From: Odobenus rosmarus divergens | Taxonomy: Eukaryota > Chordata > Mammalia > Carnivora > Odobenidae | Assembly (NCBI RefSeq): GCF_000321225.1 | Contig: NW_004450330.1 | Location: 2,706,622-2,770,621, forward strand | Length of the DNA stretch: 64,000 nt | Direction of reading: 5' to 3' | Shown: one piece after another, positions 35,036 to 46,499 of the stretch | Layout of the letters: each line of letters opens with the position of its first letter | How positions within the stretch are numbered: position 1 is the stretch's first letter | Translations under genes and position numbers: made by a program | The notes under the pieces: model-generated | What the model was told of the DNA's origin: nothing | The model's database searches: none | The model's input: only the letters and a program-made list of their open reading frames with translations

Positions 35036-35632
35036 CCATTCTATGTTTATGGCAGCATAATTTACAATAGCTAAGATACAGAAGAAACCCAATGGACACT
35101 TGGATAAAAAAGATGTGAGATACACACACACACACACACACACACACAATGGGGTATTACTCAGCCATAAAAAAGAATGAGGTCTTGCCATTTGCAACAA
35201 CATGAGTGGACCTAGAGGTATTATGATAACTGAAGTAAGTCATACAAAGAAACACAAATAGCATATGATTTCACTTATATGTGGGATCTGAAAAACAAGA
35301 CAAATGAACAAAGAATCAAAAAAAGCAGAAACAGACTCATAAATAAAAGAAAAAACTGGTGGCTGCCCAAGGGGAGACAGTGAAGGGATAGGCAAAATGG
35401 GTGAAGGAAAGAGGGAGGTACAGGCTTCCATATGGAATGTAAGTCATGGGGATGAAAGGTACACCATAGGGAATATAGTCAATGGCATTGTAATAGCATT
35501 GAATGGTGACAGATGGTATCTACACTTATGGTGAGCATAGCATAATGTATAGAATTGTTGAATCACTATGCTGTACACCTGAAACTAATGTGACATTGTG
35601 TGTCAACTATACTTTAATAAAAAGAAAATCAG
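35036..35632 (+). mobile_element. L1 3' end, sense, with (CA)n
   Basis: It starts in the end of ORF2 ('ttatggcagcataatttac', 'caatggacacttggataaa'), holds a (AC)13 tract, and continues through 'tactcagccataaaaaagaa' and 'tgatttcacttatatgtggg' to the 3' UTR 'ctgtacacctgaaactaatg' and 'aactatactttaataaaaag'. Confidence 0.88.
35122..35148. repeat. (AC)n microsatellite
   Basis: Thirteen and a half uninterrupted AC units inside the L1 3' end, at the position where L1 copies often carry a TG/CA-rich tract. Confidence 0.95.
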
Positions 35633-36080
35633 AGAAATTTGAATGTGGATAGGTACTAGATGATACCAATGGATTATGGAAAATTTGTGGGTTTGATAAT
35701 GGCTTTATGGTTACATAAGAAAAATGCCCACAATTATAGAGATGTATACCAAAATACATGTGCATAAAATGACAGTGTCTGAGATTTGCTTTCACATATT
35801 ACTATCTACCACCTTTGAAAATAAATATAAAGTATATTTGTGTTTTATAAAAGCAAAATTACCATATTGCATATATTATGCTCCCAACTCTAACCAAGGA
35901 AGTCACAAATGAGTTTAGTTGGTCAAGGGAGCATTTTATTAACGAAGAATATAGATTCATGGAAATCCATTACTGGGCTACCAGGAAAACAGGCAAAAAT
36001 GTGCATGTCTCACTTGCTGAGTATAAAATAGCAGCCTCATCTTAGTATAGGATAAAAATAACAATATATTAATAATAATA
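35633..36080. other. SLC9A9: Intron sequence, nothing recognised
   Basis: AT-rich, no exon or repeat assigned. Confidence 0.45.
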
Positions 36081-36084
36081 ATAA

Positions 36085-36232
36085 AATTATCTCATGTAAT
36101 CCTTATAAAAAGTCTTTAAAAAGTCCTCCTATGCTCGTTTCATAGATGGAGAAACTGAGGCTCAAATAGGTCAGACAGAATGTAATTTTAAACACAGGCC
36201 TATCCCACTCCATAGTCGGTGTTCTTAATACT
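36085..36232 (-). mobile_element. MIR SINE, antisense
   Basis: 'tctcatgtaatccttataa', 'catagatggagaaactgagg' and 'tttaaacacaggcctatccc' match reverse-complement MIR. Confidence 0.72.
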
Positions 36233-36370
36233 CAATGACTGTTCTATTTATTCAGTAAATATATACTATGCCCTGTGTAAAATTCTACAGGATTTTTGTA
36301 TTTTGAGGCCTGCAGATGCTTTCCTAGATCTAATCATTAAATGTTATTTAATGTTGATGATGATAAAGAT

Positions 36371-36508
36371 AAAGAAATGTGGGGTGCCTGGCTGGCTCAG
36401 TCAGTAGAGTGTGCAACTCTTGATCTCCGGGTTGTAAGTTTGAGCCCCATGTTGAGTGTAGAGATTACTTAAAACAAATTCTAAAAAAAAAAAAAAAAGA
36501 AAGAAATG
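36371..36508 (+). mobile_element. Short tRNA-derived Can-SINE, sense
   Basis: The body (36381-36498) starts 'ggggtgcctggctggctcag' and has the tRNA-related part 'gagtgtgcaactcttgatct' and 'gtaagtttgagccccatg', then a short tail and a long A-run, with no CT-rich block. The 9-bp duplication aaagaaatg at 36371-36379 and 36500-36508 flanks it. The shorter structure suggests an older subfamily. Confidence 0.9.
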
Positions 36509-37230
36509 GATCCTATTAAGTACTATATATATTTTGACTTATTGGAGAATTGAATAATAATGTACATTAACTTAATGAGAAGAATTATAAACTGTACTTT
36601 CCCAATTGGCCACACAGGTAGTTTCTATTTACTTGTTTGAGGCAAATATTTATTTCTGTTATTGAGTCTACCCAATTTAGGGCCATTAAATGTGTCAACA
36701 TACTTTGAAACAGGGGTAACATAATATAAATGTCAAGTTTCTTGGATTTCTGACAAGCTCTATAAAACAAAACAGTAATGGGCATTAAAAAAACAACTCA
36801 GATTGTCAGACTTTAGGAACCTGTGATTTATGTTTCAATTAAGGAAAAAAACACAGTTGAGACACTTGGACAGGGACTTATTTAATCTGTTTCAAGTCAG
36901 AGGTTGCAGTATTTATAGTTTTGAATGGCATATACATGATATTTAAATCATACAGAGCATTAATCTTGTTTCTCTTTGCTTTATTTCTGAAGCATGGGTG
37001 AATCTAGTTTATGGGTTATTATGTGTTGGAGCAGAAAAATAAGACTGGAAAAAGAGAAATTAGAAAGAAAATCTCAGACATATTAGTTCAAAATCATAGA
37101 AATAAAGTGCCTATATTTCACCAAAATGCCATAATCTGGGCAGTGCCTTGTATTTGTGCTTAATTTTTCTACTCGACTTAAAATTGTTGTGGTATTTTTA
37201 TTAAGGATCATATTTTTGTATGTAATCTTA
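36509..37230. other. SLC9A9: Intron sequence, nothing recognised
   Basis: AT-rich; no exon or repeat assigned. Confidence 0.45.
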
Positions 37231-37234
37231 AAAA

Positions 37235-37605
37235 ACTGAGCTCATTGCAATAGAAACAAGAATGTTGGTGGCCAGGGGCTGGGAGTTGGGGGGGATGGGT
37301 AGATGTTGGTCAAAAAGTATCAATTTCCAATTATAAGATTAATAAGTTTTAGAAAGATATAGCATGTTAATATGTTAACCAAACTATAATATATACTTGA
37401 AAGTTTTTAAAAGAGTAGATCATGAATGTTGCCACCACCACCACACACACACACACACACACACACACGGGTAATTATGTGAGGGGATGTTAATTAACTT
37501 TATTGTGGTAATCATTTTGCAATATATATGGGTATCAAATCATCACATTAATGTGATGTACATTACAACTTAAATGTACATATTTATATGTCAATAATAA
37601 CAAAG
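37235..37605 (+). mobile_element. L1MA/L1MB-type 3' end, sense
   Basis: 'ttggtggccaggggctggga', 'gtagatgttggtcaaaaagt', 'ttgaaagtttttaaaagagt', 'ggtaattatgtgaggggatg' and 'ttgtggtaatcattttgcaa' are in the order of the old boreoeutherian L1 3' UTR. A (CA)n tract has grown inside it. Confidence 0.85.
37430..37468. repeat. (CCA)n-(CA)n compound microsatellite
   Basis: About four CCA units are followed by about thirteen CA units (37442-37468), all within the L1 3' end. Confidence 0.9.
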
Positions 37606-37654
37606 GTGAAAAAAAGGATATTTTTTGACTAACAACCATTCCATATCTATATTC

Positions 37655-37985
37655 CTCTATAGTAGTTCTGTCTGACAAAAATATAATGTAAACCACGTAT
37701 GTAATTTTAAATTTTCTAGTAACCACATTAAAAAAGTAAAAAGAAATGGGTAAAATTAATTTTAATAGTGTATTTTCTTTAACTCAATATTAAATGAATC
37801 TCATAATTTCAAAATGTAATCAATGCAAAAATTATCAATGAGATATTAAACTTTTCTTCATATTAAGTCTTTGAATCTAGGGTATATTTTATACTTATAG
37901 CCTTTCAATTTGGACTAGCCGCATTCCAAGTAGCCATATGTGGCTTGTAGCCATCATATTGGACAGAAGAATTTTTTAGTAAGCC
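37655..37985 (+). mobile_element. Ancient DNA-transposon-type repeat, family not assigned
   Basis: The stretch runs from 'agtagttctgtctgacaaaa' through 'aattttaaattttctagtaa' and 'taatcaatgcaaaaattatc' to 'tggactagccgcattccaag' and 'atattggacagaagaa'. The ends are inverted (gttctgtc at the left, gacagaagaa at the right). I know it as a dispersed mammalian repeat but cannot name the family. Confidence 0.55.
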
Positions 37986-38780
37986 TTACCTAAAACAGGA
38001 CAACCTGAATTAATTTTCTTGGAAAAAATAGGCCAAGTCTATGGAGTAAGAATTATTTTCTAGTTTTAAATACTGGGCTAATACTTCTGGAGTTCAAAAT
38101 AGTGCAGCTGTATTTGAGTCTCAATGCAGCTGCATCAAATAAAATGAAGACATTTTAATCCAAATAAGAAACAGAGAAATTGATGAAGTAAGAAAATGCA
38201 CAGCCCAAATGTGCTTGAATGAGTGGCTTCCTGCAGACCTTGAAAGAAATCTCAGCCCTGTAAATACCAGGAGGAGTTTCTGGCATCTTCTGAGTGATTA
38301 ATACTTAAAGTAATGTGTTGAATTTTTCCTTTTCCTAAAGGAAGCTCCTATTTTTAACATCTTCCAACAACAACAAAAACCACCCCCCCTAAAACAACAA
38401 CAACAGCAACAACAAAAACCCCACACTATTATAACTGCTTCTGCAAGTCTACAATCTATGGCATGGTGCTCTGGAAAATTTTAAGCCACTGAACAACCAG
38501 TAAACAGGGAGAAAGAAATATTGGCTGTGTGGCCAGACAAGAAGAAAGACACATATTTTTGTTTTAGTTGAATATATCCTTTTTGGAGGACAGAAACCAG
38601 TATTGCCACTCAGTTGGAAGTTCAGCCATGTGCTGTGAGTTCCACCCTCATCTTGAGTCACTGTCCCTCCTGAGATCATGAGACTCCTTATCTCTGAGAG
38701 TGATCTGGAATACTCAAATGCTTCACATTCTTTTTGAGAAGAGACCCCTTTTCAAGCTCTACACTTTGCTCTAGCAGTTT
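37986..38780. other. SLC9A9: Intron sequence with a (CAA)n tract
   Basis: A (CAA)n-rich simple repeat broken by a C-run lies at 38365-38424. The rest is unassigned. Confidence 0.5.
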
Positions 38781-38784
38781 CTTC

Positions 38785-39180
38785 TACAAATATATTAATT
38801 CATTAATTTAATAAGTATTTATTAAAAACCTATTGTTCTAGATACTAAAAATATAAGAGTGGAAAATGGGGGGAAAACAGAAAAAAAATGCTCCTTCCTC
38901 ACAGGGGACAAAAAAATAAGGAAATAAATAGTAGGTGAATTAGTGATTAGTGCTGTACAAGAATATAAGTCAAGGAAGGGGGATGGGAAGCATCATGATT
39001 TGTCGATGACTGTGCAGCAGAGGAGATGGGGTATAATTTTTGATAGGATGGTTAGGAAAGGCCTCATCAGGCGACATTTGGGCAAAGACCTGAAGAAGGC
39101 AAGGAGGGAGAAACAACAAATGTAAATGTGCTGAGACAGCAACAATACTGATGTGCTGAGGAACAGTGCATGGGTACAAT
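38785..39180 (-). mobile_element. L2 LINE, antisense
   Basis: The plus strand reads as reverse-complement L2: 'aagtatttattaaaaacc', 'gttctagatactaaaa', 'gattagtgctgtacaag', 'ggttaggaaaggcctcatca', 'gacatttgggcaaagacctg'. Several open frames here are L2 relics. Confidence 0.75.
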
Positions 39181-40260
39181 GGGACTCCAAAGTGTCTTTA
39201 TACACCTTAATGACCTCTCTCTTTATCTTACCCACTCCATATATAAAGGGACATTTTAGACTTATTAATGAAAATATCACTATCTTGGATAGTCAAATTT
39301 ACCAAACTGAGACCCAAGTCAATGATGAAAGAGACAGGAAGATAGTATGAGGTTAGAGGGTTCCCTTATGGGCTTTGGCCATTTGTAAATTGAAGGATAT
39401 TAACTAAAGCATCATTTCCAGTTGTTGGCATATTGTTTATTTTTTCTCTCCTCTCCCCCATCCTTCTACTTTCCCTTATCTAAACACACTGGAAGAGATG
39501 AGCTGGCTCATTGATCAAGCCCTCTAAGTACTTCTCTCCTCTCCTAACTCTGCCATTTACCATACATGATCTCTTTGGGGGCTCTGCCTTTAATCATCCA
39601 CTTTCTGTTAAGTGTTGCTGATGGCCTTTACATCATCAGCAGGATCTTTGTCAGTGAGGAAAAGAGGAAATTAAATCAATCAAATAATAGTCAAATCATC
39701 CTAACTGGAGGTAAACTGAAAGTTGGCCAAGGAGAGTCAGAAACATGCAGGAAGAATTAGATTTAAGTTTAAATATGTGTCTATAAAAGAAAAATATGAA
39801 TAGTTAATAACACTTGGCTAAGATTTAGCTAAGGTGAAATGGGAAAGAATTAATTTAAAGAAGGCCAAGAAAAGTCAGACCTGGAGAGCATAGGTTCTCT
39901 TTCATAAATTAGTGAGTCACAATAATTTAGGCAATAAATGAATAATTGTGGGGTAAGATTAACTAGGTGTTTTAAGGTTGTTGAAGATCTTAAATTGTAC
40001 CAATTTAGCAGAGTAGGTTCAGGGTGTTTTAATATAACAATTAGCTAGTAAAAGAAGAAAGCTAAAGTATTCTTGTTCATGTGTGGGTCTCTACTATGTA
40101 AGATCTTCTCTAACATTTGCTGAATCAGGGTTAGAACCCAAGAATGCCTGGGGTGTGTGTGTGGGGGGTGGGCTTTGGGTTGATTTTTAACTTTTTTTTA
40201 AAGCAAAAGCTTGTTTTAAAATGAAAACAAACCTTACAGAAATAAGAAACAGGGAATGTT
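39181..40260. other. SLC9A9: Intron sequence, nothing recognised except a G-rich tract
   Basis: G-rich sequence at 40150-40179 (see findings). No exon or confident repeat. Confidence 0.45.
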
Positions 40261-40264
40261 AAAG

Positions 40265-40465
40265 CTGGAAAGGGCTCTAGTTGAAACTTTTCATTTTACA
40301 GATGAAAAGTCAGTTTCTTCATCTGTAAAATGAAGAGGTTGGGAGAAATGAGATCAAATATCTTCCACTTCCAAGAATGCATAAAATCTAGAAAGGCTAA
40401 ATGGTACCCAAAGTTGCACAGCTGGTGCCAGACTTGGAAGTAGATTTGGCTCCTAGGTTTCTCTT
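40265..40465. mobile_element. Two MIR relics in opposite orientation
   Basis: Antisense MIR text (ttcattttacagatgaa, 40290-40306) and sense MIR text (ttcatctgtaaaatgaa, 40318-40334) meet with 11 bp between. The sequence on from 40380 ('cccaaagttgcacagctgg', 'agacttggaagtagatttgg') fits antisense MIR, so the arrangement is not simple. Confidence 0.55.
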
Positions 40466-41100
40466 TATGGCTGTGAGTCAATTCTGTATTTTAAAAAGTT
40501 TAGTCAACCCAATTGTTTGACACAATGCAGATAAATATCCATCTTACCAAGTTGGATTTATTTTTCTATTTCAATCATTGTTCCTGTGTCATGTAAACAT
40601 AACCTCATGGATATCACCAGCCACAGAAGGAGCAAAGCTTTAACATGATACAACTGTTCTTGGAGCTGGCTGATTAACTCAGTAGAATGCAACAAACTTG
40701 GCCTTTGGCATTGGGACCAGGAAACAATGGATGCAATGCTTTTCAACATGCAGATTTGTGTAAATGTGACAGGAAATGGGACCTGACCATTAAAAGCAAA
40801 ATGTCCATATATGGACAGAAAAGAACAACCTTAAGTAACTTGAAATCACTGATGGGTTGAAAATATTTCATCTTGAGTTCATGCTTCCCATCACTACCAA
40901 GGAACTTCTACATTTCCCTGGGGCTATGAGAGTGTAGCATGAGATCTTCCAGCAATGACCTGGTGGCTGGGTCATCTCTAACCCTGAAGATGGAGCAGTT
41001 TGTCCCTCTACACTATTCTGAGGCTCTGATCCTCTAATCTACCCCACAAATTCCTAATCTGAGACCTACTTTTATTTCATCTTCTTCCAGGAAATGAGTC
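40466..41100. other. SLC9A9: Intron sequence, nothing recognised
   Basis: No exon or confident repeat. Confidence 0.45.
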
Positions 41101-41119
41101 AACATCATACATTAAAACA

Positions 41120-42010
41120 TTTTTTCCTCCCCCATACCATAAACAAAATAAAACGTAAAAAACTTGGAAAAATATTTGTAACTTATATTGCAGACAAAAG
41201 GTTAATATCTCTAATATGTTAAAGGCTTCTAAAGCTTGAAAAATAAAAATTAATAACCCTACTTGAGCAAAGCCATCTTATAAAGGGTTCATTTTCAGGA
41301 AAAAATGCATATGTCCCTTAAACATATGAACAAAGATTTAGCCTTACTCACAATAAGAGAAGTACTAAGTCAAACCAGAGGGAGATACAAATCCTCACCT
41401 ACTATATAAGTAAAAATCCAAAACTGTGATAGAATTCTGCATTGGCAAAGCTGTGAAGAATAGGTACTGTCATATGTTGCTGGTGTGAAGGCAAAATGGC
41501 ACAAACTTTATGGAGAAGAATTTGGCTTCTAGGAAAATTACACCTAGGAAAAATCCACTTACCTTTTAACTTGTTTCTATAAATTTGGACCAAAGAAACA
41601 CTGGCAAAATGTGGAAAGGTATTTATTTTGGTGTTATTAGTTACAACACCATTCATAATTGCAAAGGATAAGAAAAAAACTAAAGGTCTATCGACAGCTG
41701 GCTGAATAAACCATGGAGTACTCCGCAGTTATAAAAAAGAATGAGAGAGATCTTTACATATAGCTATGGAGTACTCTCTAAAATACTGTTAAAGAAGAGT
41801 AAGGTGAAGAACCATGTGTATAATATCATATAGTAGAGTATGTGTATGTTTGTGTATTTACTTAGATTAAAAATAGAAGGGTAAGTGAAAAACCAACCAA
41901 AATGGTTGGAACGTTAGGGTAGAGGGGACAGGAATAGAAGCCAGATGTCTCTTGTTTTGGTTCTATGGTTTTCACTTTGGAATTCTGTAGCTCTTTAATT
42001 TTAACACAAA
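41120..42010 (+). mobile_element. Ancient L1M-type fragment, sense
   Basis: Degraded ORF2 end and 3' UTR in order: 'gacaaaaggttaatatctct', 'ttcaggaaaaaatgcatatg', 'atgttgctggtgtgaaggca', 'acaccattcataattgcaaa', 'atggagtactccgcagttat' and 'ggtagaggggacaggaatag'. Confidence 0.72.
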
Positions 42011-43018
42011 AGTCAAAAACAAAATGAAACAAATGAACATTATTGTATATTCACAAGATAAAATCCACAGAGGAATGATTTCAAGAGCTCTTAAAACAGT
42101 AATTTTTAACTGTTCATCCCTAGTCAGATATATCCAAAGGTTAAAAAGAACCACAATGAAATCTTAAGCAGTTTTCAATAATCATATTTTTAAATAATAA
42201 TATGCATATTATAATTTTGAAAGTGTTTATTTTAAGGAAATAAATTATATATGTAATAGGAAGAAGAAAAGTAGATAGAAGAAAAAATAAAAATTTAAGG
42301 CAGTTAAGTAAAATTTCTGTAATCTTAAATTTGAGCTAATATTAACATAAATTTGTGATATTATTTCTCCTTCAAAACAAATAAAAATATCTAGAAACAA
42401 TGACCAGTCCAATAGCAATGAAAACCCCTAGTGCCCAAATTTTGGTCTCTAAATAAATTTCCCTCTTATAAATGGCTGGTTCCAAGTCAGGGTACAGGAA
42501 ATACACAAAATAAGGTTGGAACATCTAGTCCTACCCAAAGACAAGAAACCTGTGAAAGACCATTGGGGTCATGACAAAAGAATATTGGAGAAACTTGAAG
42601 AAGCTCTCAGTTGTCAAGTTGGAGTATTCTGAACATCAAAAAGAATAATGACAGCAGTAGATTGAAACATATCAACCATGTTAAAATCCATGTATTGAAA
42701 TAATACTTTAAAAAAGAAAAATCTCCTTGATCATATGTGGAGGATGCTAAGGAAACGATTCATTATTTTGAAAATTAGTAAATAAAGGGAAAGAATCAAT
42801 CATTTATCCTGCTTTTTTGTTCAAATGATATCATGGGGTACTTAAGTAGTTGATCTGGAAAGCTGCTTATTTATAGGAGAGTACAAGCTAATAAATACAA
42901 AAGGTAGGATAGAATTAGCATACCACTAGCTTGTAACCCCTAATTAACACTGGACTAACTAAGCGGTAACCATCAATACATACTAAAATCATTAGCTAAA
43001 ATGGGGAATTCTAAAAGG
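42011..43018. other. SLC9A9: Intron, possibly old L1-type sequence
   Basis: A-rich sequence at about 42380-42900 has the texture of an old L1 3' UTR but no diagnostic block was recognised. No exon. Confidence 0.35.
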
Positions 43019-43021
43019 TAA

Positions 43022-43175
43022 TGCTTCCCAAACTTTGATGTGCGTGTGAATAACTTTAGGATATTGTTAAATTCTAGAATCCAATTCGGTAGATCTGGGG
43101 TTGAGCCCGAGATTCTGCATTTACAACAGACAAACACATGGTGCCAATACCACTGGTCAGAGGGCTATTCTAAGA
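43022..43175 (+). mobile_element. MER5A-type hAT DNA transposon, sense
   Basis: 'cttcccaaactttgatgtgc', 'tcggtagatctggggttgag', 'cgagattctgcatttacaac' and 'ccactggtcagagggct' match the MER5A type. Confidence 0.75.
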
Positions 43176-43305
43176 AAGACAAAACAGCCCCTGACGTTTG
43201 GGGGCTGACCTAGTATTGTCATCTGAGCCTTGGTGTTCTCCTGCTGCACACAGACAATTTCACAGAAGAACATCAGACAAGGTCACTCTATGACCATGAT
43301 GGATC

Positions 43306-43538
43306 AAGACAAAAAGAGGGCTGTCAGAGTGGCTCAGTCAGTTAAGTGTCCAGCTGTTGATTTCGGGTCAGGTCATGATCTCAGGGTCGTGGGATTGAGC
43401 TGCGAGTTGGGCTCACATGCTGGGTGTGGAGCCTGCTTAAGATTCTCTCTCTCTCTCCTTTTGCCCCTCTCCCCTGAGTGCTCTCTCTTTCTCTCAAATG
43501 AATAAATAAATAAATCTTTTAAAAAAGACAAAAATAAG
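43306..43538 (+). mobile_element. Can-SINE, sense
   Basis: The body (43319-43524) carries 'gagtggctcagtcagttaag', 'caggtcatgatctcagggtc', CT-rich sequence and the tail 'aaatgaataaataaataaat'. Flanks aagacaaaaagag and aagacaaaaataag are an imperfect target-site duplication. Confidence 0.92.
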
Positions 43539-44545
43539 ACTACTACATAATCATGTCTTAACAGAAATAATGAACACTGTCTAAACTACAAAATTAACTA
43601 AATATCCCTCTATCCTGGCTATTCTAAGAGGCCACTACTTTACCAATTTTAACTTTAGGTTCAATCCAGTCTTCCTTCATTCTACATGAGACTTACTAAA
43701 ATGCCCAATTACTGCTGTTTCCTGACAGCCTCTTATCCAGAGCAAAGCTCCAATTCCTTAAACCCTCCCTAAAATCACCAAACATAAGCCCAAGTCTGTA
43801 ATGAATCCTTTCTAACACTCTCTGAAAGCTTCCATGTTTCCTCTGGTGTGCATTTTCCCTCATTATAACATGTAATAAACACATCTTGTTTAGCTACAGG
43901 TGTGTTCTGGTGGCTTTTGTTGGAGAAACTGTACAATAGTGTGATGAGTCAGGTTGACAGCTGAGTCACTAATCACTATGTGATGTTTTGCTATAGAAAC
44001 CTATAAAGTAATCTTGCCCAAAATGATGAACATAAATCTCATTAAACCTCTAGATTTAACCATCAGTTTTACAAGAAATATGTGGTATAAGGGAACATTT
44101 TAAGGAGCCATATTCAGTTCAACCACAAGACAAATTGCCTATTTTTCCCCCAAACAAATAAATGACAAAAATAGAAGATGGAGGAGGAACATATAAATTA
44201 AAAGAGACTCACTAGTCATATTAATCAATTGTAATATGCAGCCCTTATTTGGCCCTATTACACAAACTAATAATGATAATGATAAAAAGACATTTGAGGA
44301 TATTTGAACACAGACTAGCTCTTTGATAATATTAAAGAATAATTATAAATATTTTTAGGTTTCATAATAGCAATGCTCATTTTTCAACGTATTTATAAAT
44401 AAAATGATATAATGTCTGAGATTTACTCTAACATAATCCAGTCATGATAAAAGGGAGTATAGGGGGGTATAGACAAAAATATTGGCCATATTGGTAATTG
44501 CTGAAGGGTATATGACAATTCTTTTTATTATTCTCCCTACTTCAT
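43539..44545. other. SLC9A9: Intron sequence, nothing recognised
   Basis: No exon or confident repeat. Confidence 0.45.
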
Positions 44546-44546
44546 A

Positions 44547-44768
44547 GTAAACAATTTTTTTTTTTAAGATTTAATTTATACACTTGAGAGAGAGAGTGAG
44601 AGAGAGCACGAGCAGGGGCGAGGGGTAGAGGGAGAGAGAGAAGCAGACTTCCCACTGAGCAGGGAGCCCAATGCTGGACTCAAACCCAAGACCCTGGGAT
44701 CATGACCTGAGCCAAGGGCAGACACTTAACCAGCTGAGCCACCCAAGGTGCCTGTAAACAATCTTTTT
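44547..44768 (-). mobile_element. Can-SINE, antisense
   Basis: The body (44561-44753) has a poly-T/'aagatttaatttatac' tail, a GA-rich block and the head 'accagctgagccacccaagg'. Flanks gtaaacaattttttt and gtaaacaatcttttt are the target-site duplication. It lies about 360 bp downstream, in gene sense, of the 45-kb exon. Confidence 0.92.
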
Positions 44769-45127
44769 GAAAATATTTTTTACCCTTTAATTCAGTAGAT
44801 CATTTTTGAAAGAAGACAAGTTGGATAAAAAATAAGGTCTATAGCTCAAAATGTCTATACATTCTAGAGAAATAAGCTGTAATGAATTTTAAATTCTGAA
44901 ATTCCCACTACTGAAATTGTTTTCAGATCCATTTTTTTAAAGCTATTAGGATATTCACCTATTTCTTTTCTTTCTTTCTTTAACCACTAATACATGTATC
45001 AACTGCAAGTAAAGAGGAATAAGGAATTATTATGATGTAGACTCAGGTGATGGTCTTTAGAGAAACATTTAATTTAAATTTTTGATTCTTAAAAAGAAAA
45101 AAAAAAACATACTATTTGAGCAATTAC

Positions 45128-45243
45128 CTGGATCTGTAGCTGACATCAGTGAACCAAAAAACAAACAGTCAGTGAAATGGAAGTCTCCATTTTTCAACTG
45201 GCCAGCATATACCATAGCTTTCACAAAGCCATACATAATTAAC
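45128..45243 (-). CDS. SLC9A9: SLC9A9 (NHE9) internal exon, upstream of the two
   Basis: This 116-bp exon encodes 38 complete codons of the NHE9 membrane domain, from [10 protein letters not shown] through [12 protein letters not shown] to SLMSATDP, the segment leading into the exchanger core. On the minus strand the acceptor is TTTTTCTCTTCAACAG and the donor is GTAATTG. The first base (G) completes the previous codon and the last base (G) starts the Val codon completed by the exon at 14293-14398, so phases are 2 and 1. No stops are present in frame. The sequence wording ([11 protein letters not shown]) fits SLC9A9; SLC9A6 and SLC9A7 are the nearest alternatives, and the next exon argues against them. 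The preceding exon was not recognised in the window. Confidence 0.95.
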
Positions 45244-46275
45244 CTGTTGAAGAGAAAAATAAGATCTTCAAATTCAAGTTGAATCCTGTGCAAACCCATG
45301 CTTTCATAGCTAACATTCTAATGTGCTTACTGAATACGCATCATGCACAAATTACCACCACTCTGCCAATTCATGGCCATGCTAGCTCTCTGTACATTGT
45401 CTAAATCTCTCGACTATGAAAGACACTTTAACCAAATATCCCAATTCATTTACCTGCAAAAAGCTAACAATATTTTATAGCATATTTCAATGAAAATAAT
45501 TAAATCTCAAGGATATAAAAAATAATCTGTCAAATATGTCATAGTAATTATGCCCACAAATACAGCAGCTGGGTTAACATCTGTAAATGGATTGCTTTTC
45601 AGTTTTCATTGTTTTGTGTGGTAGGGATGTCTGAAAAGTGTCCAAATTTCAAGTCTGTCACTGCAATGAGAAGGATTTTGGTCACACACAGCACACCCAG
45701 TCAACCAGTTACTTTACAATAGATGAGTCTCTACTACTGCTAATGTCAAGACTTCCACACTGGGTACAGAATCACTGCTAGGTAAGAGCTCCTGTAACTT
45801 CAGGATGCTGTTGAAAATGAATCCTGAAAGGTTTACATTTTGATCTTGCAAGGATAGCTATTCTTTCCATGAGATTATAAAAGGTTTGTTTATAAGCTTA
45901 CCAAACTCACACCATGGAACACAGCTTGTCTGTCATGGTCATCATTTGCCACCCTATAGCTTTTAAATTGTATTTATTTATTTAACTGACTGATTTTTGC
46001 CAAAATCCTCATAGAGGAAATACAGAGATTGGTGAACTGGACCATAGTAAAATCACTATAAGTGACTCTAAGAGTCTTTAGAAATTCTAGATCCTCAGGT
46101 CAATAGATGGATGTTTAAATATTCACATGCTTTGAAAGCTAATTTCTTGAAGAATGTTCTAAGGTTGTGATCATGATTAAAAAGGCTAGAAAACAGATAT
46201 TAGAAATTATATTGTCAATGCAAATGCAGATATTTCAGATTCTGTTAAAAAAATTTCTCCATGAGAAAATATTTT
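45244..46275. other. SLC9A9: Intron sequence next to the exon, nothing recognised
   Basis: Apparently unique. Poly-pyrimidine sequence of the acceptor lies at 45244-45260 on the minus strand. Confidence 0.5.
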
Positions 46276-46279
46276 GGAC

Positions 46280-46490
46280 ACATCTGCAGTTAAATCTAGG
46301 TTCTACCACTCACCAGCTATACGGTTTTAGGACGTTACTAAAACTTTCTGAGTCTCAATATCCTTATTAATGAAACAGAAATAACAATAATAGTTAGTCC
46401 ATAGAATTGTTTTAAGGATTACCTGAGACAATGTACATTTGGTTTCTGGCACACAGGACATTCAAAATGAGGTTATTATTACTGCTAATA
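46280..46490 (+). mobile_element. MIR SINE, sense
   Basis: 'taggttctaccactcaccag', 'actttctgagtctcaatatc', 'acaataatagttagtcc' and 'gtttctggcacacaggac' follow the MIR consensus order. Confidence 0.78.
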
Positions 46491-46499
46491 ATATTTATC

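Larger units (their letters stand above)
14399..45127 (-). other. SLC9A9: SLC9A9 intron between the two exons (30.7 kb)
   Basis: In gene sense this phase-1 intron starts with the donor GTAATTG at 45127 and ends with the acceptor CCTCCTAG at 14399. It is complete in the window, and its length fits the large introns known for this gene. It contains ten of the fifteen Can-SINEs' worth of recent insertions only in part (those between 20 and 45 kb), an MLT1-type LTR, several L1 fragments and many MIR/L2 relics. Confidence 0.9.
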
